Assembly: GCA_026645735.1 (NCBI GenBank)
Contig: JAPKMT010000001.1
Coordinates: 124,001 to 188,000 of the forward strand
From: Flexilinea sp.
GTDB lineage: Bacteria; Chloroflexota; Anaerolineae; Anaerolineales; Anaerolineaceae
Length of the DNA: 64,000 nucleotides
Reading direction: 5' to 3'
Both the position numbers and the translations under genes were made by a program. Positions 1-8,271 of this stretch are shown here, piece by piece (the first letter of the stretch is position 1; the number at the start of each line of letters is the position of its first letter). The notes beneath the pieces are model-generated. The model did not search any database. It saw only the letters and a program-made list of their open reading frames with translations, and was not told the DNA's origin.

Positions 1-2
1 GG

Positions 3-179
3 CATCTTTCCAAGCAAACTATTCGATATCTATTAATTCCGGAACAAATTCAGAATCGATCTCAGGATTCGGCGCTGGTTCTTGAAGCATGTGTTCAGTC
101 CGGTCGCTGCCGGTTGATTGACTGCAGTGCCGGTTATTATGAGCCCTATTGTCTGTACGCTGTTTCAGAATCCAATTAA
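3..179 (+). CDS. C-terminal end of an unidentified protein (partial)
   Basis: One forward frame is open from the window edge to a TAA at 177-179 and encodes about 58 residues ending in YCLYAVSESN. The residue mix is protein-like (two Cys-containing patches, LIDCSAGYYEPYC) and the other two forward frames stop early, so I take it as the tail of a gene that starts upstream. I do not recognise the family. It is followed by an AT-rich gap before surE. Confidence 0.4.
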   Translation, partial: HLSKQTIRYLLIPEQIQNRSQDSALVLEACVQSGRCRLIDCSAGYYEPYCLYAVSESN

Positions 180-470
180 TCGGATTGTCTTTTTAATGAA
201 TCTTGAAAATCAAAGCGAAATACGAAAAAAGCCCGTATTCCAGGTTTTTTGAGGAATTGTTTTCTTTCTAAGTTCGCAAGGTTGGTCAATATTTAAAATT
301 TTGAAGAAAATTAAAATTGAAGTAAAAATCTATTGTAAAATTGTACTGTTGCCGGAAAAATTCAATGAATCAGAATCTTTTTTTCACAAAATCGATTCAA
401 GGGATTCAGTGGAAAATTCCTGCAGCGCAAACAAAATTTCTTTTTAATGCAAATCAGAATTTTGAACATC
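180..470. other. AT-rich intergenic stretch with no gene seen
   Basis: The region is strongly AT-rich. The only ORF listed here (362..562, minus) has no recognisable composition and overlaps the repeat element that follows. I see no convincing terminator or promoter; runs such as tttttttcac occur but without a stable stem. Confidence 0.5.
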
Positions 471-545
471 CACAATTCGAAATATTGACTTGCTTTTCGA
501 ATCAATCTCAATAACGAATTTTCTCCCTCATATTTCGAATCACGA
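471..545. repeat. TTCGAA palindromic intergenic repeat, hairpin-less copy
   Basis: Begins cacaattcgaaatattg and ends catatttcgaatcacg, matching the inverted ends of the family found throughout the window. Internal blocks tttcgaatcaatc and gaattttctccc are also shared with longer members. The central GCGC hairpin is missing. Confidence 0.7.
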
Positions 546-665
546 TTAAAGCATGAAATCAATCACACGATGATTTGAAAAGTGTGAGGAATCATTCGAA
601 ATGATATGAATCAATTTAGGAATAACTGTTTCTTACTGGATAAGGAAAGAAAAAAAGAGGCGTGA

Positions 666-1457
666 ATGAACGATCCTTTGGAAATACTTGTGACGAATGA
701 TGATGGTATCCATGCACCGGGAATCCGTGTACTGGCTGAAGTTGCCAACGAACTCGGAAATGTAACTGTTATCGGTCCGGATAAAAATTGGTCCGCATCC
801 GGTCATCAGAAGGCATTGGGAAGACCACTTCGTGTAGAACAAGTCCCTTTTATTAACGGCATCCCAGCCTATGCGGCTGATGGAGGTCCTTCGGATTGTA
901 CAGCTCTGGCTGGTTTGGGCTTTCTGAAGAAAAAGATCGATCTGGTTCTGACTGGAATTAATCCAACAGCGAATGTCAGCCGGGATATTACGTATTCCGG
1001 AACAGTTACCAGTGCACTGGAAGCTACCATCTGGGAAATGAAAGGAATTGCCTTTTCAATTGATGCAGGTGAAGTGAAGCCGGATCAGATCGATTTTTCC
1101 GCTGCAAAAAAAATTATCATCCATGTTGTTCAAACCTTTTTGAAGCATGAATTACCCCCGTTTACCATATTAAACGTCAATATTCCATATCTGCCGCTTT
1201 CTCAGATACGGGGATACAAGATTACCCGGGGTGGATCCAGGTATTATCGGGATGAACTGGTTTCTTGTGTCGATCCATTCGGCCGTCCATATTACTGGTT
1301 TGGCGGATTGCCTCCATATGGGGATGAGGATGAAGGAACTGACTGCGGAGAATTGTCACGGGGATATGTCAGTATTACACCGATTCATTTGGACCTGACC
1401 GCTTACGAAATTTTGCCAACACTTCAAAGATGGGGATGGAATCAGCAATTCCAGTAA
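666..1457 (+). CDS. surE: 5'/3'-nucleotidase SurE
   Basis: This is a SurE-type survival protein, a metal-dependent phosphatase that removes phosphate from nucleoside monophosphates in the cytoplasm. The 263-residue length fits the family. The N-terminal beta strand ILVTNDDG (residues 7-14) supplies the paired Asp ligands, the WSASGHQ segment (42-48) the usual Ser, and the GIN (97-99) and RDITYSGTV (106-114) region the remaining active-site residues. The normally glycine-rich segment after GIN is diverged (PTANVSRD). The start is supported by an agagg ribosome site just upstream. Its TAA stop lies inside the left end of an intergenic repeat. An FW-domain lipoprotein follows on the same strand after about 95 bases. 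The assignment is sure; the exact substrate is not. Confidence 0.95.
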   Translation: MNDPLEILVTNDDGIHAPGIRVLAEVANELGNVTVIGPDKNWSASGHQKALGRPLRVEQVPFINGIPAYAADGGPSDCTALAGLGFLKKKIDLVLTGINPTANVSRDITYSGTVTSALEATIWEMKGIAFSIDAGEVKPDQIDFSAAKKIIIHVVQTFLKHELPPFTILNVNIPYLPLSQIRGYKITRGGSRYYRDELVSCVDPFGRPYYWFGGLPPYGDEDEGTDCGELSRGYVSITPIHLDLTAYEILPTLQRWGWNQQFQ

Positions 1458-1522
1458 TTCGAAATATGTGAAACAAGTTTACTTAATTGATTCGAATGAC
1501 GGGTTAATGTTTCGAATTATCC
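1452..1522. repeat. TTCGAA palindromic repeat overlapping the surE stop
   Basis: Left end cagtaattcgaaatatg and right end tgtttcgaattat are the family ends; the central hairpin is absent. The TAA of surE is the TAA inside CAGTAATTC, so the repeat end coincides with the end of the reading frame. Confidence 0.7.
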
Positions 1523-1551
1523 GAAAGGATACGTTTAGGAGATAATACATA

Positions 1552-2049
1552 ATGCAAATGGTAAAGAAAATCTTGATTATTATCGTTCTTTTTTTCTGCT
1601 TTCTTTTCACGTCCTGTACAGAAAAAGTTATAGAGACTCCGACTGCCATTCCAACCGCAATGCTTCCCACGCGAATTGCTGCCACTCTGGAGCCAACCGA
1701 AGTGAAGACGAATTGTATTAATAGTTTCTATTATTTGGATGATGTCAATTATCAGGATGGCACGGTTGTTGAAGCCGGATCCGTATTTCTCAAAGAATGG
1801 GAAGTCCAGAATAATGGATCGTGTGACTGGAATGAAAAATACCGGCTTCGTTTTGTCTCAGGCAATCAGATGGGGGCACCGGATTCTGTCCCCATTCCTT
1901 CTGTAATTGTGGGAAGTAAAGGCAAGCTTTCTGTTGAATTGCAGGCGCCCAGAGAACCCGGGACTTATCGTTCTGTCTGGAAAGCATTTGGGAGTGATAA
2001 CCGGTCCTTTGGTGAAACCGTGTACGTTGAAATTGTTGTGAATGAATAA
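1552..2049 (+). CDS. Lipoprotein with NBR1-type FW (four-tryptophan) domain
   Basis: The 165-residue protein opens with a lysine pair and a hydrophobic stretch ending in LFTSC, a lipobox with Cys22 as the likely lipidated residue. A Pro/Thr-rich linker (about 27-50) follows, then an Ig-like domain with the FW pattern: FLKEWEVQNNGSCDWNEKYRLRF, a GxxPS block and a C-terminal GTYRSVWKAFG...FGETVYVEIVV. FW domains are known as protein-interaction modules in NBR1 and are frequent in Chloroflexota exported proteins. This one should sit on the outer face of the membrane. The start is the first ATG after an aggag sequence; the second ATG two codons later would be too far from it. A strong hairpin terminator follows the stop at once. 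The ligand is unknown. Confidence 0.8.
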   Translation: MQMVKKILIIIVLFFCFLFTSCTEKVIETPTAIPTAMLPTRIAATLEPTEVKTNCINSFYYLDDVNYQDGTVVEAGSVFLKEWEVQNNGSCDWNEKYRLRFVSGNQMGAPDSVPIPSVIVGSKGKLSVELQAPREPGTYRSVWKAFGSDNRSFGETVYVEIVVNE

Positions 2050-2050
2050 A

Positions 2051-2090
2051 AAAGGTGAATTCATTTTCAAAAAAAATGAATTCACCTTTT
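2051..2090. terminator. Bidirectional intrinsic terminator between the FW lipoprotein and clpC
   Basis: A 17-bp perfect stem (aaaggtgaattcatttt / aaaatgaattcaccttt) with a short A-rich loop is flanked by A and T runs, so it can act on both converging transcripts. Confidence 0.85.
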
Positions 2091-2130
2091 TGTATTTGGA
2101 TGGTTTCTTTGATTCGATCTGCGATCGAAG

Positions 2131-2180
2131 ATTCGAGAAGTTTTTTTATTCGAAAAACTGATTCTTATTTCAAATTGCTT
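2131..2180. repeat. Degenerate TTCGAA repeat at the clpC 3' end
   Basis: The stretch attcgagaag...ttattcgaaaaactg...atttcaaattgctt resembles the repeat's inner tattcgaaaa block and the right end atttcgaattgctg. The clpC stop codon falls inside the right end. The match is imperfect, so this is a weaker call than the other copies. Confidence 0.4.
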
Positions 2181-4677
2181 CGATTCGATCGGATTGTTTG
2201 CGCAAAACGATCTCATTGTCTTCATCCAGCGTGATGCGTATGGAATCACCCTCGGCAAATTGACGGGCAAGCAGCGCATCGGCAAGCGGATCTTCGACTT
2301 TTTGCTGGATTATCCTGCGCAGCGGTCTGGCACCCATTTCCGGATCAAATCCATCTCGGGTCAGTTTTTCTAATGCGCTTTCAGTTACGGAGAGGCTGAT
2401 TTGCTGTTCTTTCAAACGTTCATTCAGTTTCTGAATCTCGATTTCAGTAATTTGCTGCATATCTTCCAGATTCAGCATTCGGAAAACGATCACGCTGTCC
2501 AGACGGTTGACAAATTCCGGACGAAACGTCTTTTTTAATTGTTCGAGCAGCTTCTTGCGCATCTCGTTATAATCATCTTTTTCCTCGTTGCTCTTGTCTG
2601 TTTTCAATGAAAATCCAAACGTGTTTTGCCGTTTAATAAGATCATCACCGATGTTGGAGGTCATTACGATAATTGAGTTCTTAAAATCAACCTTTTTGCC
2701 GCGGGCATCAGAAAGCTGGCCTTCTTCCATGATCTGCAGCAGAATATTCTGGATTTCCGGATTTGCCTTATCCATCTCATCAAAGACGACAATCGAGTAA
2801 GGACGACGTCGGATTGCTTCCGTAAGCTGCCCGGCATCATCATATCCGACATATCCCGGAGGGGCGCCTGTCAATCGGCTTGCGGAGTGCCGTTCCATAA
2901 ATTCTGACATGTCAAGCTGGATCAGTGCATCCTCACTGCCAAAAAGGAATTTTGCCAGCGCTTTCGTCAGTTCCGTTTTCCCGACACCAGTCGGTCCGAG
3001 AAACAGGAAGGATCCGATGGGACGATTAGGATCTTTCAGTCCGGAACGCGATCGACGGATAGCGTGTGCAATGGATTTGATCGCATCATCCTGTCCGATA
3101 ATCAGTTTACCGAGCTCCTCTTCCATCCTCAATAACCGTTCTGATTCTTTTTCGGCCATCTGCATTACCGGAATACCGGTCCACATGGATACAATTTCCG
3201 CAATATCTTCAGCATTTACGATCGGGGCTGTCTCCCGATCCCATTGCTTACTTTGCTCTTCGATCTGTTGTTCGAGCTGTGCTTCTTTGTTCTGCAGTTC
3301 AGTTGCCAGATCATCTTGTCCCTGTTCTGCAGCCATCAGCATCTGTTTTCTGGTTTCTCTGAGGTCAGCCATGAGCTGATTGGCTGCCGCTGCTGCAGGG
3401 CTCTTATACATGCGGACACGCGAGGATGCTTCATCGATTAAATCAATGGCTTTGTCCGGCAGGAAACGCTCGGATACATACCGAACAGATAATGAAACGG
3501 CTGCTTCCAGTGCTTCATCTGAAATTGTCAGTTGATGGTGTTCTTCATATTTGAGGCGCAGTCCTTTTAAAATTTCAACGGCTTCTTCGGATGTCGGCTC
3601 ATTAACCAGGATTGGCTGGAATCGGCGTTCGAGTGCCGCATCGCTCTCAATGTTTTTTCGATATTCTTCAGAGGTTGTGGCTCCGACCACCTGATTTTCT
3701 CCGCGTGATAAGGCGGGTTTCAGGATATTTGCTGCATCGACGGTTGATCCGGAAGCACCGGCTCCAACCAGCATGTGAATCTCATCGATAAACAAAATCG
3801 CTTTGGTGGTTTTCAATTCTTCGATGACTCGCTTCATGCGGTCTTCAAACTGACCGCGATACATCGTTCCGGCTACCATTGATCCGACGTCCAACTGGAG
3901 TACGCGTTTATTCAACAATTGTGCCGGCACATTGCCTTCCACGATTGCCTGCGCCAGTCCTTCCACGATGGCGGTTTTCCCCACCCCTGGTTCACCAATG
4001 AGTGCGGGATTATTCTTCGTTCTGCGAGCTAAAATCTGGATGACCCGGGCTATTTCGTTTTTTCGGCCAATCACCGGATCCAATTTCCCCATCGCAGCCT
4101 TGGCAGTTAAATCTGTTGCAAGCTGATCAATCAGCGGGGAACTGCTTTTTGCATTCTTATCCGTTTTGACTCTCTTTGCCGGTTTGATGGCAGTGTCTGA
4201 CTGCCCCTGTGAATCGGTCGGAGGTGTGGTTCCTTCTTCCAGAACCCTTCTTAATTGACGGCGAACCTGTTCCGGGCTGATGCCAAGTTTTTTCAGAATA
4301 GTGACCGCTTTTGATTCCGGAGTGTCGATCAGGCTCAGCAACAGATGTTCCGTACTGATATAAACCTGACCCATCTTGGTTCCTTCAATAACCGCTCTTT
4401 TTAAAATATCCTGAACTTCGGGAGATAATACTTCTTCCGATTTTTTCTCTGTCTTTTCTATGGAAATCCCGTCCATATGGACCAGGATTTCACGAACGCG
4501 TTCAGCAGTTAGATCTAAATCTCTCAACACTTTACCAGCAGTGGAGCCTTCAACCAGTAACAGGCCGATCAGAATGTGTTCGGTTCCGATCATGTCTGCA
4601 TTATTCTGATCCGCTTCCTGATGTGCGAGACTGAGTACACGTCGTGCTCTTTGCGTAAATCTGTCAATTCCAGCCAT
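2170..4677 (-). CDS. clpC: ATP-dependent Clp protease ATP-binding subunit ClpC
   Basis: This is a class I Hsp100 AAA+ unfoldase that feeds substrates to ClpP. The 835-residue chain starts with two Clp-N repeats (FTQRARRVLSLAHQEA at 7-22 and SPEVQDILKRAV from 85). The first AAA+ module has Walker A GEPGVGKT at 228-235, followed by a coiled UVR/M-like segment (ETRKQMLMAAEQGQDDLATELQ). The second AAA+ module has Walker A GPTGVGKT near 560 and the conserved SEFMERHSASRLTGAPPGYVGYD. An RQNTFGF loop fits the ClpP-docking loop, and the C-terminal D2-small domain is intact. It stands alone on the minus strand. I see no CIRCE operator upstream, and no mcsA, mcsB or ctsR neighbours, so regulation differs from the Bacillus arrangement. 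Confidence 0.97.
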   Translation of the reverse strand: MAGIDRFTQRARRVLSLAHQEADQNNADMIGTEHILIGLLLVEGSTAGKVLRDLDLTAERVREILVHMDGISIEKTEKKSEEVLSPEVQDILKRAVIEGTKMGQVYISTEHLLLSLIDTPESKAVTILKKLGISPEQVRRQLRRVLEEGTTPPTDSQGQSDTAIKPAKRVKTDKNAKSSSPLIDQLATDLTAKAAMGKLDPVIGRKNEIARVIQILARRTKNNPALIGEPGVGKTAIVEGLAQAIVEGNVPAQLLNKRVLQLDVGSMVAGTMYRGQFEDRMKRVIEELKTTKAILFIDEIHMLVGAGASGSTVDAANILKPALSRGENQVVGATTSEEYRKNIESDAALERRFQPILVNEPTSEEAVEILKGLRLKYEEHHQLTISDEALEAAVSLSVRYVSERFLPDKAIDLIDEASSRVRMYKSPAAAAANQLMADLRETRKQMLMAAEQGQDDLATELQNKEAQLEQQIEEQSKQWDRETAPIVNAEDIAEIVSMWTGIPVMQMAEKESERLLRMEEELGKLIIGQDDAIKSIAHAIRRSRSGLKDPNRPIGSFLFLGPTGVGKTELTKALAKFLFGSEDALIQLDMSEFMERHSASRLTGAPPGYVGYDDAGQLTEAIRRRPYSIVVFDEMDKANPEIQNILLQIMEEGQLSDARGKKVDFKNSIIVMTSNIGDDLIKRQNTFGFSLKTDKSNEEKDDYNEMRKKLLEQLKKTFRPEFVNRLDSVIVFRMLNLEDMQQITEIEIQKLNERLKEQQISLSVTESALEKLTRDGFDPEMGARPLRRIIQQKVEDPLADALLARQFAEGDSIRITLDEDNEIVLRKQSDRIEAI

Positions 4678-4798
4678 TAATTCGTTTTTTCCCTTTATTA
4701 TTTCCGCTGTATTTCAAATCGAAATCATATTCGGTTAATTCGTTTAAAAATATACTTGCATCTGCGTTTATTTTACCAGTTTAACCTCTGCCTTTCGG

Positions 4799-4843
4799 CG
4801 ATTCGAAATTTGAGGATTATTTTCTCATGCTTCGAATTGCTGC
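4799..4843. repeat. Short TTCGAA palindromic repeat
   Basis: Compact form of the family: cgattcgaaatttgagg, a short spacer, and catgcttcgaattgctg. No central hairpin. Confidence 0.6.
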
Positions 4844-4918
4844 TTCTTTAGTATAAAGTATGCTGACAGGAATGATTGTTAGAAATGTATTAATTCCTGG
4901 ATTCTACGAATTACTAAA

Positions 4919-5041
4919 GTGATCCGAAATATGAAAAGATTTCATTGTTGTTCTTATGGTTTTGCGCTTCGCGCTAACATTACACCACAACCAGGTTTTT
5001 TCTTTTTATTCGAAAAGAATATCCATATTTCGAATTATTGG
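4919..5041. repeat. Long TTCGAA repeat with decayed central hairpin
   Basis: Left end gatccgaaatatg and right end ccatatttcgaattattgg frame a hairpin whose left arm, ttgttgttcttatggttttgcgc, is intact. The arm is identical to that of the copy at 48659. The right arm has decayed to gcgctaacattacaccacaacc. The ORF at 4919..5107 is a by-product of this repeat. Confidence 0.85.
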
Positions 5042-5236
5042 GAATCACTAGGAGATAATCTTTGTCACGTTCTCTTCATGTATAATTGTTTCAAAACAAT
5101 CAGGTAATCTGGTGAACGGGCTGACAATTGAGGTTGGGTTCGATCTGAGACTGTAAACATTATCAGTTTATTTTTCGGATTTGCAGACCAACAAAAACGA
5201 TCATGCAGCTTATTTTTCAGCCAATGGAAAATCCTC
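5042..5236. other. Upstream region of the MBOAT gene
   Basis: About 195 bases between the repeat and the MBOAT start. It probably holds the promoter (for example the gtataattg-like tgtataattgtttc near 5078-5091), but no clear -35 partner is visible. Confidence 0.3.
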
Positions 5237-6730
5237 ATGCAATTGACTTCATTCTCATACTTAGTATTCTTCCTGATCGTCAGTTCGGTTTATTTCCTTT
5301 TCCCGTCCAAATACCGTTGGACGTGGCTTCTTCTGTCCAGTTATGTTTTTTATGGCCTCTGGAATGTCAATTCGATTGGCCTATTACTTATTGTGACTAT
5401 TACCACCTGGTACAGCGGATATCTCCTGGACACAACGAATAAAATTAGCAAAAAATCGAACCAATCTGTGCGGCAAAAAGGTATTCTTGCGGTCTGCATT
5501 TTTGTCAATATCGGTATCCTGATCCTGTTCAAATATTCCAATTTTGCCATCTACAACCTGAACCGGATTCTGAGAATTGGACACATCCCTGCGATTCAAT
5601 TTACAGTCAACTGGATCATGCCGGTCGGTATTTCTTTTTTTATCCTGCAGGCATTGACATATACCTTCGATATTTATCGAGGAAAAATTATTCCGGAAAA
5701 AAATCTGTTGAAATATGCCTTGTTTGTTTCGTTCTTCCCTCAGATTTTGTCCGGACCGATTGGCAGAGCAAAAAATATGCTTCCGCAAATCAGCTCGAGT
5801 CACAGTTTTGATTTTGACCGTATCAAACATGGCCTCTGGCGGATGCTTTGGGGATTCTTTCAAAAAATGGTGATCGGTGATCGGTTATCCATTTTTATCG
5901 CTCCGGTGTTCGATGATCCAGTTGTTTCCCAACATGGTGGAATCCTCAATTGGATTGCCATGATATTTTTTGGTTTGCAGATTTATTACGATTTTGCCGG
6001 TTATTCCAATATTGCCATAGGTGCAGCTCAAGTTTTCGGTTATTCAATTCCTGTGAATTTTCTGCGTCCCTATTTCTCAAAATCCGTTGTGGAGTTTTGG
6101 AAACGCTGGCACATCTCACTGACAAGCTGGTTTCGGGATTATCTCTATATCCCTTTGGGAGGTAATCGGGTCAGTAAAACACGGCACGCAGTAAATATTC
6201 TGGTTGTCTTTCTGGTATCCGGATTATGGCATGGAGCGAACTGGACATTTGTCGTTTGGGGACTTTTAAATGGCCTTTACCAACTGATAGAACTGTCCAT
6301 GAAACCTGTTCTTCAATGGATCGCACCAAAAAGAGCTTTTCGATTGGATTCCTTCGGTTGGAAAAGCTTGCGCGTTCTGTCAGTTTTTTTTCTGATTAAT
6401 TTTGCGTGGATTTTTTTCCGCTCCCGTACGATTCATGAAGCATTTGGATTTATCCGAGGACTCTTTTACTTTAATCCGCAGATTTTTTTGGGAGATAGCC
6501 TGTATCAGTTTGGATTAGATCGGATCAATATGCAGATCCTTTTGATTGGGCTGGTCATTTCTATAATGATCAGCTGGCTTCAGAGGACTGGCAGTTTGTG
6601 CGAAAAAATAGATCATCAGCCTTTCTGGTTTCGCTGGGCTGTTTTGTTGACCGGTATTTTTGCCATTCTGCTGCTGGGCATCTACGGTCCCAATGTCGAT
6701 ACCAGTCAATTTATTTACACGAAGTTTTGA
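5237..6730 (+). CDS. MBOAT-family O-acyltransferase (AlgI/DltB-like)
   Basis: The 497-residue polytopic membrane protein belongs to the membrane-bound O-acyltransferase family, which moves acyl groups, usually acetyl, across the membrane onto cell-surface polymers. Hallmarks are FPQILSGPIGRAKNMLPQI, the DFAGYSNIAIGAAQVFGY block, FWKRWHISLTSWFRDYLYIPLGGNR and SGLWHGANWTFVVWG, whose His is the family's catalytic candidate. The next gene encodes an SGNH-like protein, the usual partner that completes transfer outside the cell. The start is chosen for the hydrophobic N-terminus and a ggaaa just upstream; a longer overlapping frame at 5203 is out of phase. The acceptor polymer is not shown by the sequence. 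The pel product is one possibility, but the genes are 13 kb apart. Confidence 0.9.
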   Translation: MQLTSFSYLVFFLIVSSVYFLFPSKYRWTWLLLSSYVFYGLWNVNSIGLLLIVTITTWYSGYLLDTTNKISKKSNQSVRQKGILAVCIFVNIGILILFKYSNFAIYNLNRILRIGHIPAIQFTVNWIMPVGISFFILQALTYTFDIYRGKIIPEKNLLKYALFVSFFPQILSGPIGRAKNMLPQISSSHSFDFDRIKHGLWRMLWGFFQKMVIGDRLSIFIAPVFDDPVVSQHGGILNWIAMIFFGLQIYYDFAGYSNIAIGAAQVFGYSIPVNFLRPYFSKSVVEFWKRWHISLTSWFRDYLYIPLGGNRVSKTRHAVNILVVFLVSGLWHGANWTFVVWGLLNGLYQLIELSMKPVLQWIAPKRAFRLDSFGWKSLRVLSVFFLINFAWIFFRSRTIHEAFGFIRGLFYFNPQIFLGDSLYQFGLDRINMQILLIGLVISIMISWLQRTGSLCEKIDHQPFWFRWAVLLTGIFAILLLGIYGPNVDTSQFIYTKF

Positions 6731-6780
6731 TGAGAAATAATAATTCGAATTTTTCGAAATGGTAGATGAGAAGAAAAACA

Positions 6781-8226
6781 ATGACTAAAAAGCTTGTTTC
6801 CGCCATTTTATTTTCTGTGCTCTTATATTATTCATTCCAGATGGTCAATGATATGCTATTTATCAAGACGGAAGCAAATGCAGCGAAAGACCTGGTATTG
6901 GAACCGAAAAACTCGATTGATGTTTTCTTTTTAGGCACCAGTCACGTATATTGCGGTGTCAATCCTTTGGAAATCTGGAAACAAACCGGCATCGCCAGTT
7001 TCAGTCTTGTTACCAATCGTCAACCGATTTGGGCCTCGTATCTACTCCTGAAGCATTCTTTGAAACACCAAAAACCTGCTGTCGTATTTTTTGATGTTTT
7101 GGGAGCCACAGATTATATAGAAGGATTGATGGAGAGCGATCGCGGAATTCATGCCACACATCTCGCAATGGATCCAATTCCATTATCTTTTTCAAAAATC
7201 GTTGATGTTTTGCAGATTGATGAGATAAAGAATAAACAGGAAATGCTATTTCCGGTGATTTATCATCATCGCCGTTTGTTAGAAAATGAATTGAATTTTA
7301 ACGATCTGTTATATCCTTTTTCTCGAAATCGCAATATTCAGAAAGGATATGTTCTGTCTTTTAAAACCGAACCACAAGAAAGATCAGCTCCGCATCCGAC
7401 ACAATCGATACACTTGCATCCAACTGCAGAAAAGTATTTGAAAAAAATCATTGAATTATGCAGGGAAGAAAATATTCCGCTGATTTTGTTTAAAACACCC
7501 GCACCTTCTTCTGACAATTTACTGATGCAGTTGAATGGCATCGGAGAACTTGCTGCTAAATTTGACATACCATGGATTGATTTCAACCGTCTGGTTGATC
7601 AGATCCATCTGGATTATTCAACTGATTTCGTAGATGGCGGGCATCTGAATGTATTTGGCGCAAAAAAAGTATCCGCATACTTTAGTCAATATCTGCAGGA
7701 AAACTTTTCCCTCAAGGATCGGCGGGAAGATCCGAAATACGCTTTCTGGAATGACGACGCGCTCCATTATGACAACCGGCTGAACTTGCAGACAACAACG
7801 TTTTTTTCCGAATATATACGACGATTAGATGATCCGCATCTGATATCAGTTATTACGTTTGATCAAAGCGTTATGGATCATCAAGAGTATTTTCAGGAAG
7901 GGAAGCAGCGCTGTGAAGTAGAGTCCAGTGAAATCAAAAATTCCAGCAACGGATTGATCTGCGTCATCGATGCGGAAAAAGTGATGAATTCGACTTCCGG
8001 TTATTTTATACACTATGCGAATGATACGATTTTCAATGTTGCTCTCGGGATTTCCGAAGATACAAAATCCAGCATCCTGATCAATCAAAAAGAACAGAGT
8101 TTAAATATGGCTGGTGTCAATATCGTTGTTTATGATAAGGATACGCAAACGGTGCTTGATCGGGTTGCTTTTCTGCCAACTGACGAATTACAGGCGATCA
8201 GAGATCCATCTGAAGTAAATCCGTGA
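6781..8226 (+). CDS. SGNH/GDSL-like exported acyltransferase partner of the MBOAT protein
   Basis: The N-terminus has a single membrane anchor (LVSAILFSVLLYYSFQMV), followed by an extracytoplasmic domain. The domain begins DVFFLGTSHVYCGVNP, the SGNH block I with its Ser in GTSH. A late block, DFVDGGHLNVFGAKKVSAYF, gives the Asp-x-x-His pair. This pattern matches DltD/AlgX-type proteins that work with MBOAT acyltransferases to esterify surface glycans. A second beta-rich segment follows from about residue 320. The ATG at 6781 is preferred because gagaag lies at a sensible distance, whereas the ATG at 6766 lacks a ribosome site; using it would add five residues. It follows the MBOAT gene by 50 bases and is presumably co-transcribed. 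A role in hydrolysis rather than transfer cannot be excluded. Confidence 0.75.
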   Translation: MTKKLVSAILFSVLLYYSFQMVNDMLFIKTEANAAKDLVLEPKNSIDVFFLGTSHVYCGVNPLEIWKQTGIASFSLVTNRQPIWASYLLLKHSLKHQKPAVVFFDVLGATDYIEGLMESDRGIHATHLAMDPIPLSFSKIVDVLQIDEIKNKQEMLFPVIYHHRRLLENELNFNDLLYPFSRNRNIQKGYVLSFKTEPQERSAPHPTQSIHLHPTAEKYLKKIIELCREENIPLILFKTPAPSSDNLLMQLNGIGELAAKFDIPWIDFNRLVDQIHLDYSTDFVDGGHLNVFGAKKVSAYFSQYLQENFSLKDRREDPKYAFWNDDALHYDNRLNLQTTTFFSEYIRRLDDPHLISVITFDQSVMDHQEYFQEGKQRCEVESSEIKNSSNGLICVIDAEKVMNSTSGYFIHYANDTIFNVALGISEDTKSSILINQKEQSLNMAGVNIVVYDKDTQTVLDRVAFLPTDELQAIRDPSEVNP

Positions 8227-8271
8227 TTATGGATATGAGATCCCTGAATCGTTTACAGTCTTAATCAATCA

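Noticed and set aside
471-620. tRNA suggested by TTCGAATC sequences
   Set aside because: These are ends of the palindromic repeat; no acceptor stem, anticodon arm or CCA-like end accompanies them.
2909-3379. 156-codon plus-strand ORF inside clpC
   Set aside because: It is antisense to the conserved ClpC coding sequence, Ser/Cys-rich and without a family pattern; a shadow frame.
4678-4798. CIRCE operator or CtsR box upstream of clpC
   Set aside because: No TTAGCACTC-N9-GAGTGCTAA and no clear heptanucleotide tandem repeat could be found.
4919-5107. Small ORF with peptide CCSYGFAL
   Set aside because: The frame lies on a repeat element and the same peptide recurs in other copies of the repeat.
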